Assembly (NCBI RefSeq): GCF_000152725.1
Contig: NZ_CH724131.1
Span: forward strand, 979,856 to 1,043,855
Direction of reading: 5' to 3'
Origin: Pseudooceanicola batsensis HTCC2597
Lineage (GTDB): Bacteria > Pseudomonadota > Alphaproteobacteria > Rhodobacterales > Rhodobacteraceae
Length of the DNA stretch: 64,000 bases
Under the pieces are notes generated by a model, which saw only the letters and a list, made by a program, of their open reading frames with translations, ran no database searches and had not been told where the DNA came from. How positions within the stretch are numbered: the first letter of the stretch is position 1; each line of letters starts with the position of its first letter. Made by a program: the position numbers and the translations under genes. This document shows positions 32,367 to 41,296 of the stretch, one piece after another.

Positions 32367-34175
32367 ATGTCACTGTCACGCTACTTCCCGATTCTCGACT
32401 GGGGCCGCCGCTATGATCGGACCGCCCTGACCGGCGATGCGGTGGCGGCGGTGATCGTGACGATCATGCTGATCCCGCAGTCGCTTGCCTACGCACTGCT
32501 GGCTGGCATGCCGCCCGAGGCGGGCATCTACGCCTCCATCGCGCCGATCCTACTCTATGCGATCTTCGGCACGTCCCGGGCCCTGGCAGTGGGACCGGTG
32601 GCCGTGGTCTCGTTGATGACGGCGGCGGCGGTGGGCAACATCGCCGAGAGCGGCACCGCAGGCTACGTCGCCGCGGCCCTAACGCTGGCGGCGCTGTCCG
32701 GCGCGATGCTCCTCGCCTTGGGGCTGCTGCGGTTGGGCTTCCTCGCGAACTTCCTGTCGCACCCTGTCATCGCGGGCTTCATCACCGCCAGCGGCATCCT
32801 GATCGCCGCCAGCCAGCTACGGCACATCCTGGGAATAGAGGCCGAGGGCCACACACTGCTCGAGATCGCGAAAAGCCTTTGGGCGCATCTGGACGAGGTA
32901 AACGTCATCACCCTCGCGCTCGGCGCCTCGGCCACGGCGTTCCTCTACTGGGTGCGCGGCGGGCTGAAGCCGCTGCTGCGCCGGGCTGGTCTCGGCCCGC
33001 GGGCGGCCGATATTGGCGCCAAGACCGGACCTGTGCTGGCCATCGTGGCAACCACCCTTGCGGTTTGGGCCTTCGATCTTGAGGCGCGGGGCGTGGCCAT
33101 CGTCGGCGAGGTGCCGCAAAGCCTGCCTCCGCTCACCGTGCCCTCTGTCTCGCCGGAGCTGCTTCGGCAGCTTGCGGTGCCCGCCCTGCTGATCTCGATC
33201 ATCGGCTTCGTCGAATCCATCTCGGTCGCCCAGACCCTGGCCGCCAAGAAGCGCCAGCGCATCGATCCCGACCAGGAGCTGATCGGCCTCGGCGCCGCCA
33301 ACATGGGCGCGGCCTTCACCGGCGGCTTCCCGGTGACAGGCGGCTTCTCGCGCTCCGTCGTTAATTACGATGCGGGGGTCGAGACGCCGGCGGCCGGGGC
33401 CTTCACCGCTATCGGCCTTGCGCTGGCGGCGCTGTTCCTGACGCCGCTGATCCACTACCTGCCCAAGGCGACGCTGGCCGCCACCATCATCGTGGCGGTG
33501 CTGAGCCTGGTAGACCTGTCGATCCTGACGCGCGCCTGGACCTTCAGCCGCGCAGATTTCGCCGCCGTCTCGGTCACCATCCTGCTGACGCTGTTTGCCG
33601 GGGTCGAGTTGGGGGTGACAGCGGGGGTGGTGACTTCGATCCTTGTGCACCTCTACAAGACCTCGCGGCCGCACATGGCCGTGGTTGGCCGGGTGTCCGG
33701 CACCGAGCACTTTCGCAACGTGCTACGGCACGAGGTAGAAACACAGCCGCACGTCCTGTCGCTGCGGGTGGATGAAAGCCTCTATTTTCCCAACGCGCGC
33801 TACCTTGAGGACCAGCTGGGCGCCTTCGCCGCCGACAAGCCGGATCTCACCGACGTGGTGCTGATGTTCCCGGCGGTCAACGAGGTGGACCTGTCGGCGC
33901 TGGAGTCGCTCGAGGCGATCAACACCCGCCTGCGCGATGCCGGCATCCGACTGCATCTGAGCGAAGTGAAGGGACCTGTCATGGATCGCCTCCAGCGCAG
34001 CCATTTCCTGGACGAGCTGACGGGGGAGATCTTCCTGAGCCAACACGAGGCCGAGCTTCATTTAAGGAATCCGGAGGCCGCGCGAGCCCCTGCGAGCTCG
34101 GGCGTCGCGGCGAAAGGCGCAGCGCGATCGGCGGAATCGCTCCGGTCAGGTGGAGCAAGCCGGAACGGTCCATGA
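32367..34175 (+). CDS. SulP-family anion permease with STAS domain
   Basis: A 602-residue SLC26/SulP transporter. The membrane domain (residues about 15-420) contains IPQSLAYALLAGMPPEAGIY, a family signature, and GGFPVTGGFSRSVVNYDAGV. The C-terminal STAS domain (about 450-560) includes LMFPAVNEVDLSALESL. SulP proteins carry sulfate, bicarbonate or related anions; in this operon export of sulfite or sulfate made by the dioxygenases is a plausible role (inference). A Ser/Ala/Arg-rich tail follows the STAS domain. The start at 32367 is chosen by the family N-terminus. Confidence 0.9.
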   Translation: MSLSRYFPILDWGRRYDRTALTGDAVAAVIVTIMLIPQSLAYALLAGMPPEAGIYASIAPILLYAIFGTSRALAVGPVAVVSLMTAAAVGNIAESGTAGYVAAALTLAALSGAMLLALGLLRLGFLANFLSHPVIAGFITASGILIAASQLRHILGIEAEGHTLLEIAKSLWAHLDEVNVITLALGASATAFLYWVRGGLKPLLRRAGLGPRAADIGAKTGPVLAIVATTLAVWAFDLEARGVAIVGEVPQSLPPLTVPSVSPELLRQLAVPALLISIIGFVESISVAQTLAAKKRQRIDPDQELIGLGAANMGAAFTGGFPVTGGFSRSVVNYDAGVETPAAGAFTAIGLALAALFLTPLIHYLPKATLAATIIVAVLSLVDLSILTRAWTFSRADFAAVSVTILLTLFAGVELGVTAGVVTSILVHLYKTSRPHMAVVGRVSGTEHFRNVLRHEVETQPHVLSLRVDESLYFPNARYLEDQLGAFAADKPDLTDVVLMFPAVNEVDLSALESLEAINTRLRDAGIRLHLSEVKGPVMDRLQRSHFLDELTGEIFLSQHEAELHLRNPEAARAPASSGVAAKGAARSAESLRSGGASRNGP

Positions 34176-34208
34176 AACGAGCAAGTTAATTCACAAGGAG
34201 GACCTGTC

Positions 34209-35600
34209 ATGACCCTGCGTTTCGAACAGATACTGGCCGACGGCGTCGCCGAATGCTCCTACCTGCTCGGCGACGACTCGGCCCACACCTGCGCCGTCGT
34301 CGACCCGCGCCCCGACGTGGAGGTCTACCTCGAGACCGCCCGGCGCTTAGGCCTCGCCATCACCCATGTCTTCGAGACCCATATCCATGCGGATTTCCTC
34401 AGCGGCGCGCGCGAGCTGGTGGACCGCCTCGGCGGTCAGGCCAAGCTCTATGTCAGCACCGAGGGCGGGGCCGAATACGGGTTCGAGCATGAGCCCGTGC
34501 GCGACGGCGACGAGTTCACCTTCGGCGGCATGCGTATGAAGGCGCGATATACCCCCGGCCACACGCCTGAGCACGTCTCCTACCTGCTCTTCGACGGTGA
34601 CACCGAGACGCCGTGGGGCGTGCTCTCGGGCGATGCCTTCTTCGTGGACAGCGTCGGCCGGCCTGACCTCCTGGGCGACGACCAGTCCGAGGAGCTGGCC
34701 GAGAAGCTCTTCCACACCGTCCGAGATGTCTTCATGGCGCTGCCCGACGACGTCATTATCTACCCCTGCCACGGCGCGGGGTCGGCCTGCGGGCCCGACA
34801 TCGGCGACCGGATGTCCTCGACCATCGGCTATGAGCGGCGCTTCAACAGCTACGCCCAGATTGAGGAGCTGGAGAAGTTCAAGAAGGCGATCCTGGGGGA
34901 CGCCCCTCCGGTGCCGACCCATTATCCGCGCATGAAGAGGGTGAACGCAAAGGGCCCGGAGGTGCTGCGCAACCTGCCGCGGATCGAGCCGATGACCGTG
35001 GAGCGCTTTGCGGAGGCGGCGGAGGGGGGCGCGCAACTTCTCGACGTGCGCGACATGATGGATTTCGGCGCGGGCCACGTGCCCGGAAGCCTGAACATCG
35101 GCGCGCGGCCGGAGCTGTCGGTGTGGGCCGGCTGGTTGCTCGATCCAGAGAAACCGATCTACCTCGTCCTACACGAGGATGCTGAGCTTCCAGACGTGTT
35201 GCGCCTCCTCTGGCGCACCGGCTTCACCGACTTCGGGGGCTACCTCGCGGGCGGCATGGCGGCTTGGCGCGAAGCGGGGCGGGAGTTCGCGCAGATCCCG
35301 CAAATTTCCGTGCATGAGCTGCACAAGGCGAATGACTTGCAGCCGCTCGACGTGCGCAAGCCCGATGAGTGGGAGGGTGGGCACGTCCCGGGCGCCCGCC
35401 ACGCCTTTCTCGGAGAATTGCGGGAGGAGATGGACAACCTCGATCGCTCCACCCCCTACGCCACCTATTGCGCCAGTGGTTTCCGCGCCTCGATCGCCGC
35501 CAGCCTGCTGAAGAAGAACGGCTTCGAACAGGTGTGCAACGTGCCGGGTAGCTGGAAGGCCTGGAGCGCCGCTGGCTACGACGTCGAGAAACCGAGTTAA
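34209..35600 (+). CDS. Persulfide dioxygenase-rhodanese fusion (CstB-like)
   Basis: A 463-residue cytosolic fusion of an ETHE1-type MBL domain (residues about 1-240; THIHADF, TPGHTPEHVS, DAFFVDSVGRPDLLG) and two rhodanese domains. The first rhodanese (about 265-345) has no active-site Cys. The second (about 360-460) has the active loop YCASGFRAS. CstB-type enzymes oxidise low-molecular-weight persulfides to sulfite and transfer sulfur to form thiosulfate. AAGGAGGACC precedes the ATG. With the separate MBL protein at 31389 the operon encodes two sulfur-dioxygenase-type enzymes. Confidence 0.9.
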   Translation: MTLRFEQILADGVAECSYLLGDDSAHTCAVVDPRPDVEVYLETARRLGLAITHVFETHIHADFLSGARELVDRLGGQAKLYVSTEGGAEYGFEHEPVRDGDEFTFGGMRMKARYTPGHTPEHVSYLLFDGDTETPWGVLSGDAFFVDSVGRPDLLGDDQSEELAEKLFHTVRDVFMALPDDVIIYPCHGAGSACGPDIGDRMSSTIGYERRFNSYAQIEELEKFKKAILGDAPPVPTHYPRMKRVNAKGPEVLRNLPRIEPMTVERFAEAAEGGAQLLDVRDMMDFGAGHVPGSLNIGARPELSVWAGWLLDPEKPIYLVLHEDAELPDVLRLLWRTGFTDFGGYLAGGMAAWREAGREFAQIPQISVHELHKANDLQPLDVRKPDEWEGGHVPGARHAFLGELREEMDNLDRSTPYATYCASGFRASIAASLLKKNGFEQVCNVPGSWKAWSAAGYDVEKPS

Positions 35601-35610
35601 GGAGAACACC

Positions 35611-36069
35611 ATGCAAGATACGGTTCAGATCAACGATCGCTTCACGATCGCCAAGTTCGCGCCCGAGGCCGATCAGGTCCGGCAGGCCGCGCAGGAGGGC
35701 TTCAAGTCGCTCATCAACATGCAGACCGATGACGAGGACAAGAAGCTGAAGATGAAGCCGCAGGAGGAAGGTGAGACGGCGAGAGAGGCCGGTCTGACCT
35801 TCCTGCATCATCCGGTCGACGGCGAGAAACTCTCCGAAGACCTTGTCGATGACTTCCGCCGAAAGGCCACCGACCTGCCGGCCCCGGTGCTGGTTCACTG
35901 CGCCTCTGGCAAGCGGTCCGGGGCCTTCGTGATGATGCACATCGGCTGCGAGCAAGGCCTGACCGGCGATGAGGTAATCCGCAAGGCCGAGGAAATGGGC
36001 TTCGAGTGCGACACGCCGGAGCTGGAAGACTTCGTGAAGAGCTACGTGAATAGCCACAACGGCAAATGA
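35611..36069 (+). CDS. DSP-type phosphatase-like protein (Blh N-domain, stand-alone)
   Basis: A 152-residue dual-specificity-phosphatase-fold protein. The P-loop HCASGKRSG (Cys-x5-Arg) is near residue 97. This domain is normally the N-terminal part of Blh; here it is free-standing at the end of the operon, 10 bp after the dioxygenase-rhodanese gene. The P-loop Cys has been proposed to act in sulfur transfer rather than phosphate hydrolysis; that is uncertain. AAGGAGAAC stands upstream of the ATG. Confidence 0.85.
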   Translation: MQDTVQINDRFTIAKFAPEADQVRQAAQEGFKSLINMQTDDEDKKLKMKPQEEGETAREAGLTFLHHPVDGEKLSEDLVDDFRRKATDLPAPVLVHCASGKRSGAFVMMHIGCEQGLTGDEVIRKAEEMGFECDTPELEDFVKSYVNSHNGK

Positions 36070-36078
36070 CTGCACCGG

Positions 36079-36100
36079 GCCGGGGACACCTACCCCCGGC
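36079..36100. terminator. Hairpin terminating the sulfur operon
   Basis: GCCGGGG-ACACCTAC-CCCCGGC, a 7-bp stem 10 bp after the last stop codon; it may serve both the sulfur operon and the convergent DUF421 remnant. Confidence 0.5.
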
Positions 36101-36152
36101 CTTGGAGCCCCCATCCGTCCCCGAGACGGGGCCTGCACCTCCAGCCGCGATA

Positions 36153-36591
36153 TCAGGCGCTATTCTTCGATATCACGCTGACTTGCCCATTGCGTTCCAG
36201 ATGGGCCTCCTCGACCTCCAAAAGATCCCGCAAGCCGTTCAGGCGCAGCAACTCAGTGATGTCGTTCTCACCGAAATGAGCCCTCCGAAAAGCCTGCCGG
36301 TCCACCTTCCCATCGCGGACAAGGGTTATGGGACGTCCCTTGACGAGGCGGGAGATCAGCTTCGAACGCGGTGCCAGTGCTGTGACGCCGACATAAAGGC
36401 CTACCAACAAGCCGGTAGCGACGAGGGTAGGTAGTAGCGGGGCATTCCCTGTCAAAGCGCGGCTCAGGCTCGATCCCAGGATCACGGTCAGGACGATGTC
36501 TTGAGCAGATAGGTTCGAGAATGATCGTCTCGGGGCAAGCCGGTAGAGCAGGATCGCGTAGAAAAAAATGATGACGGCGCGGAGGCTCATC
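36153..36591 (-). pseudogene. DUF421 (YetF-type) membrane gene, 3' part, cut by IS66
   Basis: Encodes the last 146 or so residues of a DUF421 protein: membrane helices in LRAVIIFFYAILLYRL and GLLVGLYVGVTALA, then the cytosolic YetF-type domain (GRPITLVRDGKVDRQAF; NDITELLRLNGL). Its true N-terminus lies at 39116-39179. Removing the IS66 element and one 8-bp duplication restores a single 164-codon frame (495 bp including stop) with no frameshift. An ATG supplied by the IS end (36599) or the native Met at 36590 could still start a nearly complete protein lacking about 20 residues. DUF421 proteins are inner-membrane proteins of poorly known role. Confidence 0.85.
36584..36591. repeat. IS66 target-site duplication, left copy
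   Basis: GGCTCATC, identical to 39116-39123. Eight base pairs is the usual duplication length for the IS66 family. Confidence 0.93.
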
Positions 36592-36615
36592 GTAACCATC
36601 CGGCGTGGGCCGCGG

Positions 36616-38242
36616 TCAGGCGGCTTTGCTGCGCTCCGACGATTGCCAGTTCCAAGGAAGCAAATCCGGCACTCGAGAGGCGGTTATCTCTGGCAAGCGA
36701 GCGAGCACATCGGCAAGCCATGCTTGGGGATCGACGTCGTTCATCTTTGCCGTGACGATCAGGGAATACATGAAGGCCGCGCGGTCGCCGCCGCGCTCAG
36801 AACCAGCGAAGAGCCATGACTTCCGACCGAGGGCGACGCCGCGCAACGCTCGTTCGGCTGCATTGTTCGTCAAGCAGATCCGGCCATCGTCGAGGAAGCG
36901 CGTGAAGGCTTCCCAGCGGTCCTTCTTGAACATGTAGGTGATCGCCTTGGCCACCGGGTTGTGCTTCGACATCGTGTCGCGTTCGCTGTGCATCCAATCG
37001 TGAAGATCATCGACCAGAGGGCGCGACCGAAGTTGTCGGACTTCGAGACGCGATCCGGCATCCAGGCCGTTGATCTCCCGTTCGATGTCGAAGATGGCAT
37101 CGATCCGCTTCACCGCTTCCAGCGCGACGGGCGAGATGTCGTGGGCCGGCTTCTTCTTGCGGGCATTCTCCTTGATGTCGGCGAGTTCGAAGAACTTCCT
37201 GCGGGCATGACTCCAGCACAGCGCGCTGCTCGCCGGACCGGGATCACGGTCGCCGCGATAGAGATCGTTGTATCCGCCATAGGCATCGGCTTGCAGGATA
37301 CCTTGCCATCCCGCGAGATGCCGGTTCGGGTGGGTCATCTCCCTGTCCCGGGAGAAGTGGAACACTGCCGCGGGCGGCGCGCCGCCCGCAAACGGCCGGT
37401 CGTCGCGGACATAGGTCCAGAGCCGCGCTGTGCGCGTACCGCCCTTCGCCAGAAGCGGTACCGTCGTGTCATCGCCGTGCAACCGCTCGGCTTGCAGGAC
37501 ATGGGTTGCGGATCAGCGCATGGATGGGCTCAAGCGCGGCGGCACAGGCGCCCACCTGGTCGGCCAGGGTCGACAGGCTGAGATCAACACCTTCCCGGGC
37601 ATAGCGCTCGGCCTGCCGGTTCAATGGCTGATGCTGCCCGAACTTCTCGAACAGGATGGTCGCCAGAAGGTTCGGCCCGGCCCATCCGCGGGGTGTGGCG
37701 TGGAACGGCGCCGGGGGCTGGCTGATCGTCTCGCAGTGGCGGCAGGTAAACTTCTCGCGGACGGTCTGGATAACCTTCCAGCGGCGCGGAATGACTTCCA
37801 GCGTCTCGGTGACATCCTCGCCCATCTTCACGATGCGCTCGGAGCCGCAGCATGCGCAGGACGATGGCGCCTCGATCACGACCCGCTCCCGCGGCAGATG
37901 CTCCGGAAAGGGCTTGCGGACCGGGCGGCGGCGCTGGAACCCCGCGACGGAGGTGGTCTTTGCCGCCTTCTCGGCGGCGAGTTCGTCCTCGGTGGCGGCA
38001 GCCTCGAGCTCCTCGAGTTGCAATTCCATCTGGTCGATCAGGCGAGCGCGGCGCTCCGAGCTATGTCCGTATTGCTCCCGTCGCAGCTTGGCGATCTCGA
38101 GCTTGAGGTGCTTGATCATCGCCTCGGAGGTCGAGACCACCGCGCGGGCCTGTGCCAACTCGTTCTCGGCCGTCTCGGCGCGGGCCTCCGATGCCGCGAG
38201 CGCGGCACGCAATCTGGCAATCTCGGAGGTCGCATCAGGCAT
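36616..38242 (-). pseudogene. tnpC: IS66 transposase TnpC, frameshifted
   Basis: The frame from 38242 encodes the N-terminal part: a coiled coil (ARAETAENELAQARAVV), a zinc-finger-type CACCGS...CRHCET segment and the start of the DDE domain. It ends early at 37469. The following frame (37482 to 36616) carries the rest: HGDDTTVP with the first catalytic Asp region, LQADAYGGYNDLY, CWSHARRKFFE, and NNAAERALRGVALGRKSW with the catalytic Glu. Reading through gives an intact protein if one G of GGG at 37503-37505 is removed. Either the copy is inactivated or the base is an assembly error. Confidence 0.88.
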
Positions 38243-38302
38243 GGCCGAAACCTACCACGCAGCTCCCGGAAAGCCCATGAAAATAAGGGCTGCCGAGTTG
38301 TT

Positions 38303-38653
38303 TCATCCTGCTTTTGCAGGGAGTTGCGTCCAGCGCGGGTTGCGCCAGTCGATCCCCTCAAGAAGATAGCCGAGCTGCGCCGCTGAGACCTGAACAGCTT
38401 CTCCGCTACGGCTGACCGGCCAGATGAACTTCCCCGCCTCGAGCCGCTTGGTGTAGAGCGACATGCCGACCCCATCGTGCCAGAGCAATTTGACCAGGTC
38501 GCCCTTGCGCCCACGGAAACAGAAGATCTCGCCGGCGTGGGGATCGCGTCCGAGCCCCTGCTGAACCTGTAGCGCGAGGGTGTTCATACCGCGGCGCATG
38601 TCGGTGACCCCGCCCGCGATCCAGACCCGCACCCCGGCCGGAAACGCGATCAT
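38303..38653 (-). CDS. tnpB: IS66 accessory protein TnpB
   Basis: A 116-residue IS66 Orf2 protein required for transposition of this family. The opening RVWIAGGVTDMRRGMNTL and the segment FCFRGRKGDLVKLLWHDGVG are the family hallmarks. The start overlaps the end of tnpA by 4 bp. It appears intact. Confidence 0.95.
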   Translation of the reverse strand: MIAFPAGVRVWIAGGVTDMRRGMNTLALQVQQGLGRDPHAGEIFCFRGRKGDLVKLLWHDGVGMSLYTKRLEAGKFIWPVSRSGEAVQVSAAQLGYLLEGIDWRNPRWTQLPAKAG

Positions 38654-39054
38654 GCCCGCTCCAGGATCTGCACCAGTCGTGCAAGAGCCGACGCTTCGAG
38701 CGAGGCGTCAGCAAGCAGTCGTCGTCCGTTCTGCAAGACGATCTCGAAGCGGCCAGAGCACGCATCGCCGCGCTCGGTCTCAGCTCGCTGATCCGCGTTC
38801 GCTGTGATCGCCACCGGCGCGAAATGCATCTCGGATTCCGGCGCAGACAGCCGCCCCTGGCGTGCTTCCCGCCGCCATCGCGTCAGCAGCGAACGAGAGA
38901 TGGCATGTCGCCGCGCCGTCGCCGCGGCCATCCGCGGTGCTGAATAACTCTCCTCTACGATCCGGAGCTTCTCCGCATCCGTCCATCGACGGCGCCGACC
39001 AGTATCCGTGACCGAAAGAACTTCTACTTGGGGCATGAAGCTATGGTCTGTCAT
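38650..39054 (-). CDS. tnpA: IS66 accessory protein TnpA
   Basis: A 134-residue IS66 Orf1 protein with an N-terminal helix-turn-helix (RRWTDAEKLRIVEESYSAPRM; SRSLLTRWRREA). It probably binds the IS ends. ATG at 39054; a second in-frame Met six residues later is also possible. It is intact and coupled to tnpB by a 4-bp overlap. Confidence 0.92.
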   Translation of the reverse strand: MTDHSFMPQVEVLSVTDTGRRRRWTDAEKLRIVEESYSAPRMAAATARRHAISRSLLTRWRREARQGRLSAPESEMHFAPVAITANADQRAETERGDACSGRFEIVLQNGRRLLADASLEASALARLVQILERA

Positions 39055-39115
39055 AGGTTCAGACCCTTAGCTGAAATCCAAACCCGTGTTCAGGCGGCCC
39101 TCGCCGGAGGCGTAC

Positions 39116-39179
39116 GGCTCATCTGCCACCACGCGATATGCGGCGTATCCTGCCCGATCAGATAATGGAATGTCTCCAT
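39116..39179 (-). pseudogene. DUF421 gene, 5' part
   Basis: Starts at ATG 39179 with GGGAG upstream and encodes METFHYLIGQDTPHIAWWQM before running into the IS66 end. The frame joins exactly to the fragment at 36153-36591 when the element and one GGCTCATC copy (39116-39123) are removed. Confidence 0.85.
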
Positions 39180-39281
39180 TCTTTCGGCTCCCTTTTCCCA
39201 GGCAGGATGCCACGGCTCGGGAACGGGCGAAACCGAGGGCGGAATCGCCTTGCCTCGCAGCGCCTGAGAAGGATGCCGTCG

Positions 39282-40457
39282 CTACACTCCGGCGATACTC
39301 GGCTGCTGCGCCGGGCCGTCATCGCTCGTCGAGTCGAGCGTGAGTGGCAGCTTCACGGCGAACCGAGCACCTCCGTCCGGGCTGCGCCCCCAGGTTACTT
39401 CGGCCTCAAGCTTCTGTGCCATTGCCTGGAGAATGACCATGCCAAGACCCTTGCTTTTGTGCGGGTCGAAATCTTCCTCCAGTCCGGGCCCATCGTCGTC
39501 GATCAGCAGTCGCAGATGCCCTTCGGTCGCATCACCCTGAAGGCCGATACGCTGAGCGCCGCTCTTGACCGAGTTCAACACGAGCTCGGTGATAAGGTGA
39601 CCCAACGAGACCAATTGGCCCCGGTCCAGCTGAAGCGATGGACATTCCACCTCGATCAATCCGCCTTTGGGGCACAGCGGGAAGAGTTCACGGCCCAGCA
39701 CCTCCAAAAATAGTGCCAGATCCCCGTGCTTCGAGTGGCCGGGTAGGCTCTGCTGAATATGCCGGTTGGCCTGCGCGATGGCTCTAATGCGCGCGGCGAT
39801 GTCGTTGAGTTCTGTTGCGACCACCCCGTCATGCTGCGCCGCCTTGCGCCGCGCGACCGAAGAGATGAGCTGCAAGCTGTTCATGATCCGGTGCTCGACC
39901 TCCTCAGCGAGAAGTTCCTTCTCCCGCACCTCTCGCCGCAGCGCTTTGTGCATGTCGATCGCCTCGCGCCTCAACTCGAGCTCGTCCATGACCACGGCTG
40001 CCAGCTCCTCGAGGATCGCCGTCTGCGCGGACGTGATCTCACGCGGCTCCTTGTCGATGACGCACAGCGTGCCGAGGCCGTAACCATCCTGGGTCCTGAG
40101 CGGGATACCGGCGTAGAAGCGGAGCCCGAACTCACCCGCGACCAGCGGGTTGGCAAGGGCCACCGGCTCAACGGAAGCGTCGCTGAGAATCCACGGGCCG
40201 TCTTGCAGGATTGCAGAAGCGCAGAGCCCCGGGTCCCGGGGAATTTCCTCCACGCCGTCCAGCCCTTCATGGCTCTTGAACCAGATGCGGTCCTCATCAA
40301 CGATCGAGATGATGGCGATTGGAACATCCAGCAATCGCGCGGCCAATCTGGCGACTCGATCAAAGGCACCGTCGGGGGGCGTATCCAGCACAGCATACCT
40401 GCGCACCGCTGAGAGCCGTGCTCTCTCTTCCTGAAGTGGCAGGTCGAAGTGATTCAT
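39282..40457 (-). CDS. GAF-domain HWE/HisKA_2-type histidine kinase
   Basis: A 391-residue cytosolic sensor kinase. A GAF domain (about residues 25-165, with FYAGIPLRTQDGYGLGTLCVID) is joined by a helix to the phosphoacceptor region EVEHRIMNSLQLISS (His near residue 190). The ATPase follows, with LVLNSVKSG (N-box), LIDDDGPGL and SKGLGMVILQ. This H-box is of the HWE/HisKA_2 type common in alphaproteobacteria. No response regulator is adjacent. The gene lies 103 bp upstream of the disrupted DUF421 gene, on the same strand. Confidence 0.88.
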   Translation of the reverse strand: MNHFDLPLQEERARLSAVRRYAVLDTPPDGAFDRVARLAARLLDVPIAIISIVDEDRIWFKSHEGLDGVEEIPRDPGLCASAILQDGPWILSDASVEPVALANPLVAGEFGLRFYAGIPLRTQDGYGLGTLCVIDKEPREITSAQTAILEELAAVVMDELELRREAIDMHKALRREVREKELLAEEVEHRIMNSLQLISSVARRKAAQHDGVVATELNDIAARIRAIAQANRHIQQSLPGHSKHGDLALFLEVLGRELFPLCPKGGLIEVECPSLQLDRGQLVSLGHLITELVLNSVKSGAQRIGLQGDATEGHLRLLIDDDGPGLEEDFDPHKSKGLGMVILQAMAQKLEAEVTWGRSPDGGARFAVKLPLTLDSTSDDGPAQQPSIAGV

Positions 40458-40701
40458 GATGGCTCACATGCAGTGGTTCATTGAGCCAGGATATAGGGAG
40501 GGGATGAAGGCGACAAACGCAATCTGCCGCTTCCCGGTAGCCGCGGTCTACTACGCGCTGATCGACATGCAGCCACAAGCAGCGTGACCCATACTTATCA
40601 GCCTCCAAGGAAACCGGGGCGATTCATGACGTTGCGTAAGGGTGATTTTTTGCCAATGCGGACTGAACCCAGATCCTGAGTATCCTAATGTGGAGGCTCA
40701 A

Positions 40702-40956
40702 ATGGATACTACGGAACTGCTTCTGAAACACTACGGCTTCCGACCGTATATCCCTCTGGCGGAGGCCGGATCTCTTTGGGGGCATACGGAGAAAACCATG
40801 AAGGACAAGATCGACTCCGGTGAGATCCGATTACCATACTTCACCTCGGACGGGAAACAGAAGTCCGTAAAGCTCGTTCGCGTGGCGAATATCGCTACCA
40901 TTCTTGATCAGCGATCGGCTGAAGCTGACAGAGAGTTTGCGAAGCTTTGGAGTTGA
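40702..40956 (+). CDS. PrtN-like (pyocin activator family) small DNA-binding protein
   Basis: An 84-residue protein matching the PrtN pattern: LLLKHYGFRPYIPLAEAGSL, an HTH-like segment LWGHTEKTMKDKIDSGEIRLP, and a C-terminal VKLVRVANIATILDQRS. In Pseudomonas PrtN activates pyocin genes, but small homologues are common in mobile DNA of other proteobacteria. GGAGG 6 nt upstream supports the ATG at 40702. No tailocin genes are in the window, so the target is unknown. Confidence 0.65.
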   Translation: MDTTELLLKHYGFRPYIPLAEAGSLWGHTEKTMKDKIDSGEIRLPYFTSDGKQKSVKLVRVANIATILDQRSAEADREFAKLWS

Positions 40957-41296
40957 CAAACTGAGTCACGACCTTCGAATTCCATGTCTCTATAGGCGTC
41001 AGGCAAAGCGAAATCGTTGCTGCGGGGGGCTTTCGTGTCTCTTAACGGCATAGATTCAGTGGCTCTTTGGCCAGGGTTACCCTGGGTCGCAGATACCGCA
41101 GTGCGCGTCGTAAACTGAATTTGAGGCAATTAGCTTGGTCGTGACCGCAGGGAAGGATGGCCTCTGGTCAATCGCCTGCCGGCTCCAGCAACAGAAAAAC
41201 AGATCGCACCTGCACCTGTGCTTACAGTCATCCCATCCAAGAGAGAGGGCAGCTTCGCTCCGTCAAGGCGACGCGCCCGGAGACGCGCCGTGGGGC
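40957..41296. other. Gene-free spacer
   Basis: 340 bp between the PrtN-like gene and the small-gene pair. I see no supportable gene, repeat or strong promoter. Confidence 0.4.

Larger units (their letters stand above)
36592..39115 (-). mobile_element. IS66-family insertion sequence, complete ends (2524 bp)
   Basis: The left end reads GTAACCATCCGGCGTGGGCC and the right end, read inward, GTACGCCTCCGGCGAGGGCC. These are inverted repeats with 16 of the first 20 positions identical, and the GT start is typical. The element carries tnpA, tnpB and tnpC in the standard order on the minus strand and is flanked by a perfect 8-bp duplication. tnpC has a one-base frameshift, so this copy may be unable to move by itself. 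Confidence 0.94.

Noticed and set aside
31389-36069. Calling the MBL proteins glyoxalase II or true beta-lactamases
   Set aside because: The repressor type, the rhodanese fusion and the YeeE/YedE neighbours fit sulfur dioxygenases better.
40702-40956. PrtN-like gene as proof of a tailocin or prophage
   Set aside because: No structural phage or pyocin genes occur in the window, so the gene is only listed as PrtN-like.
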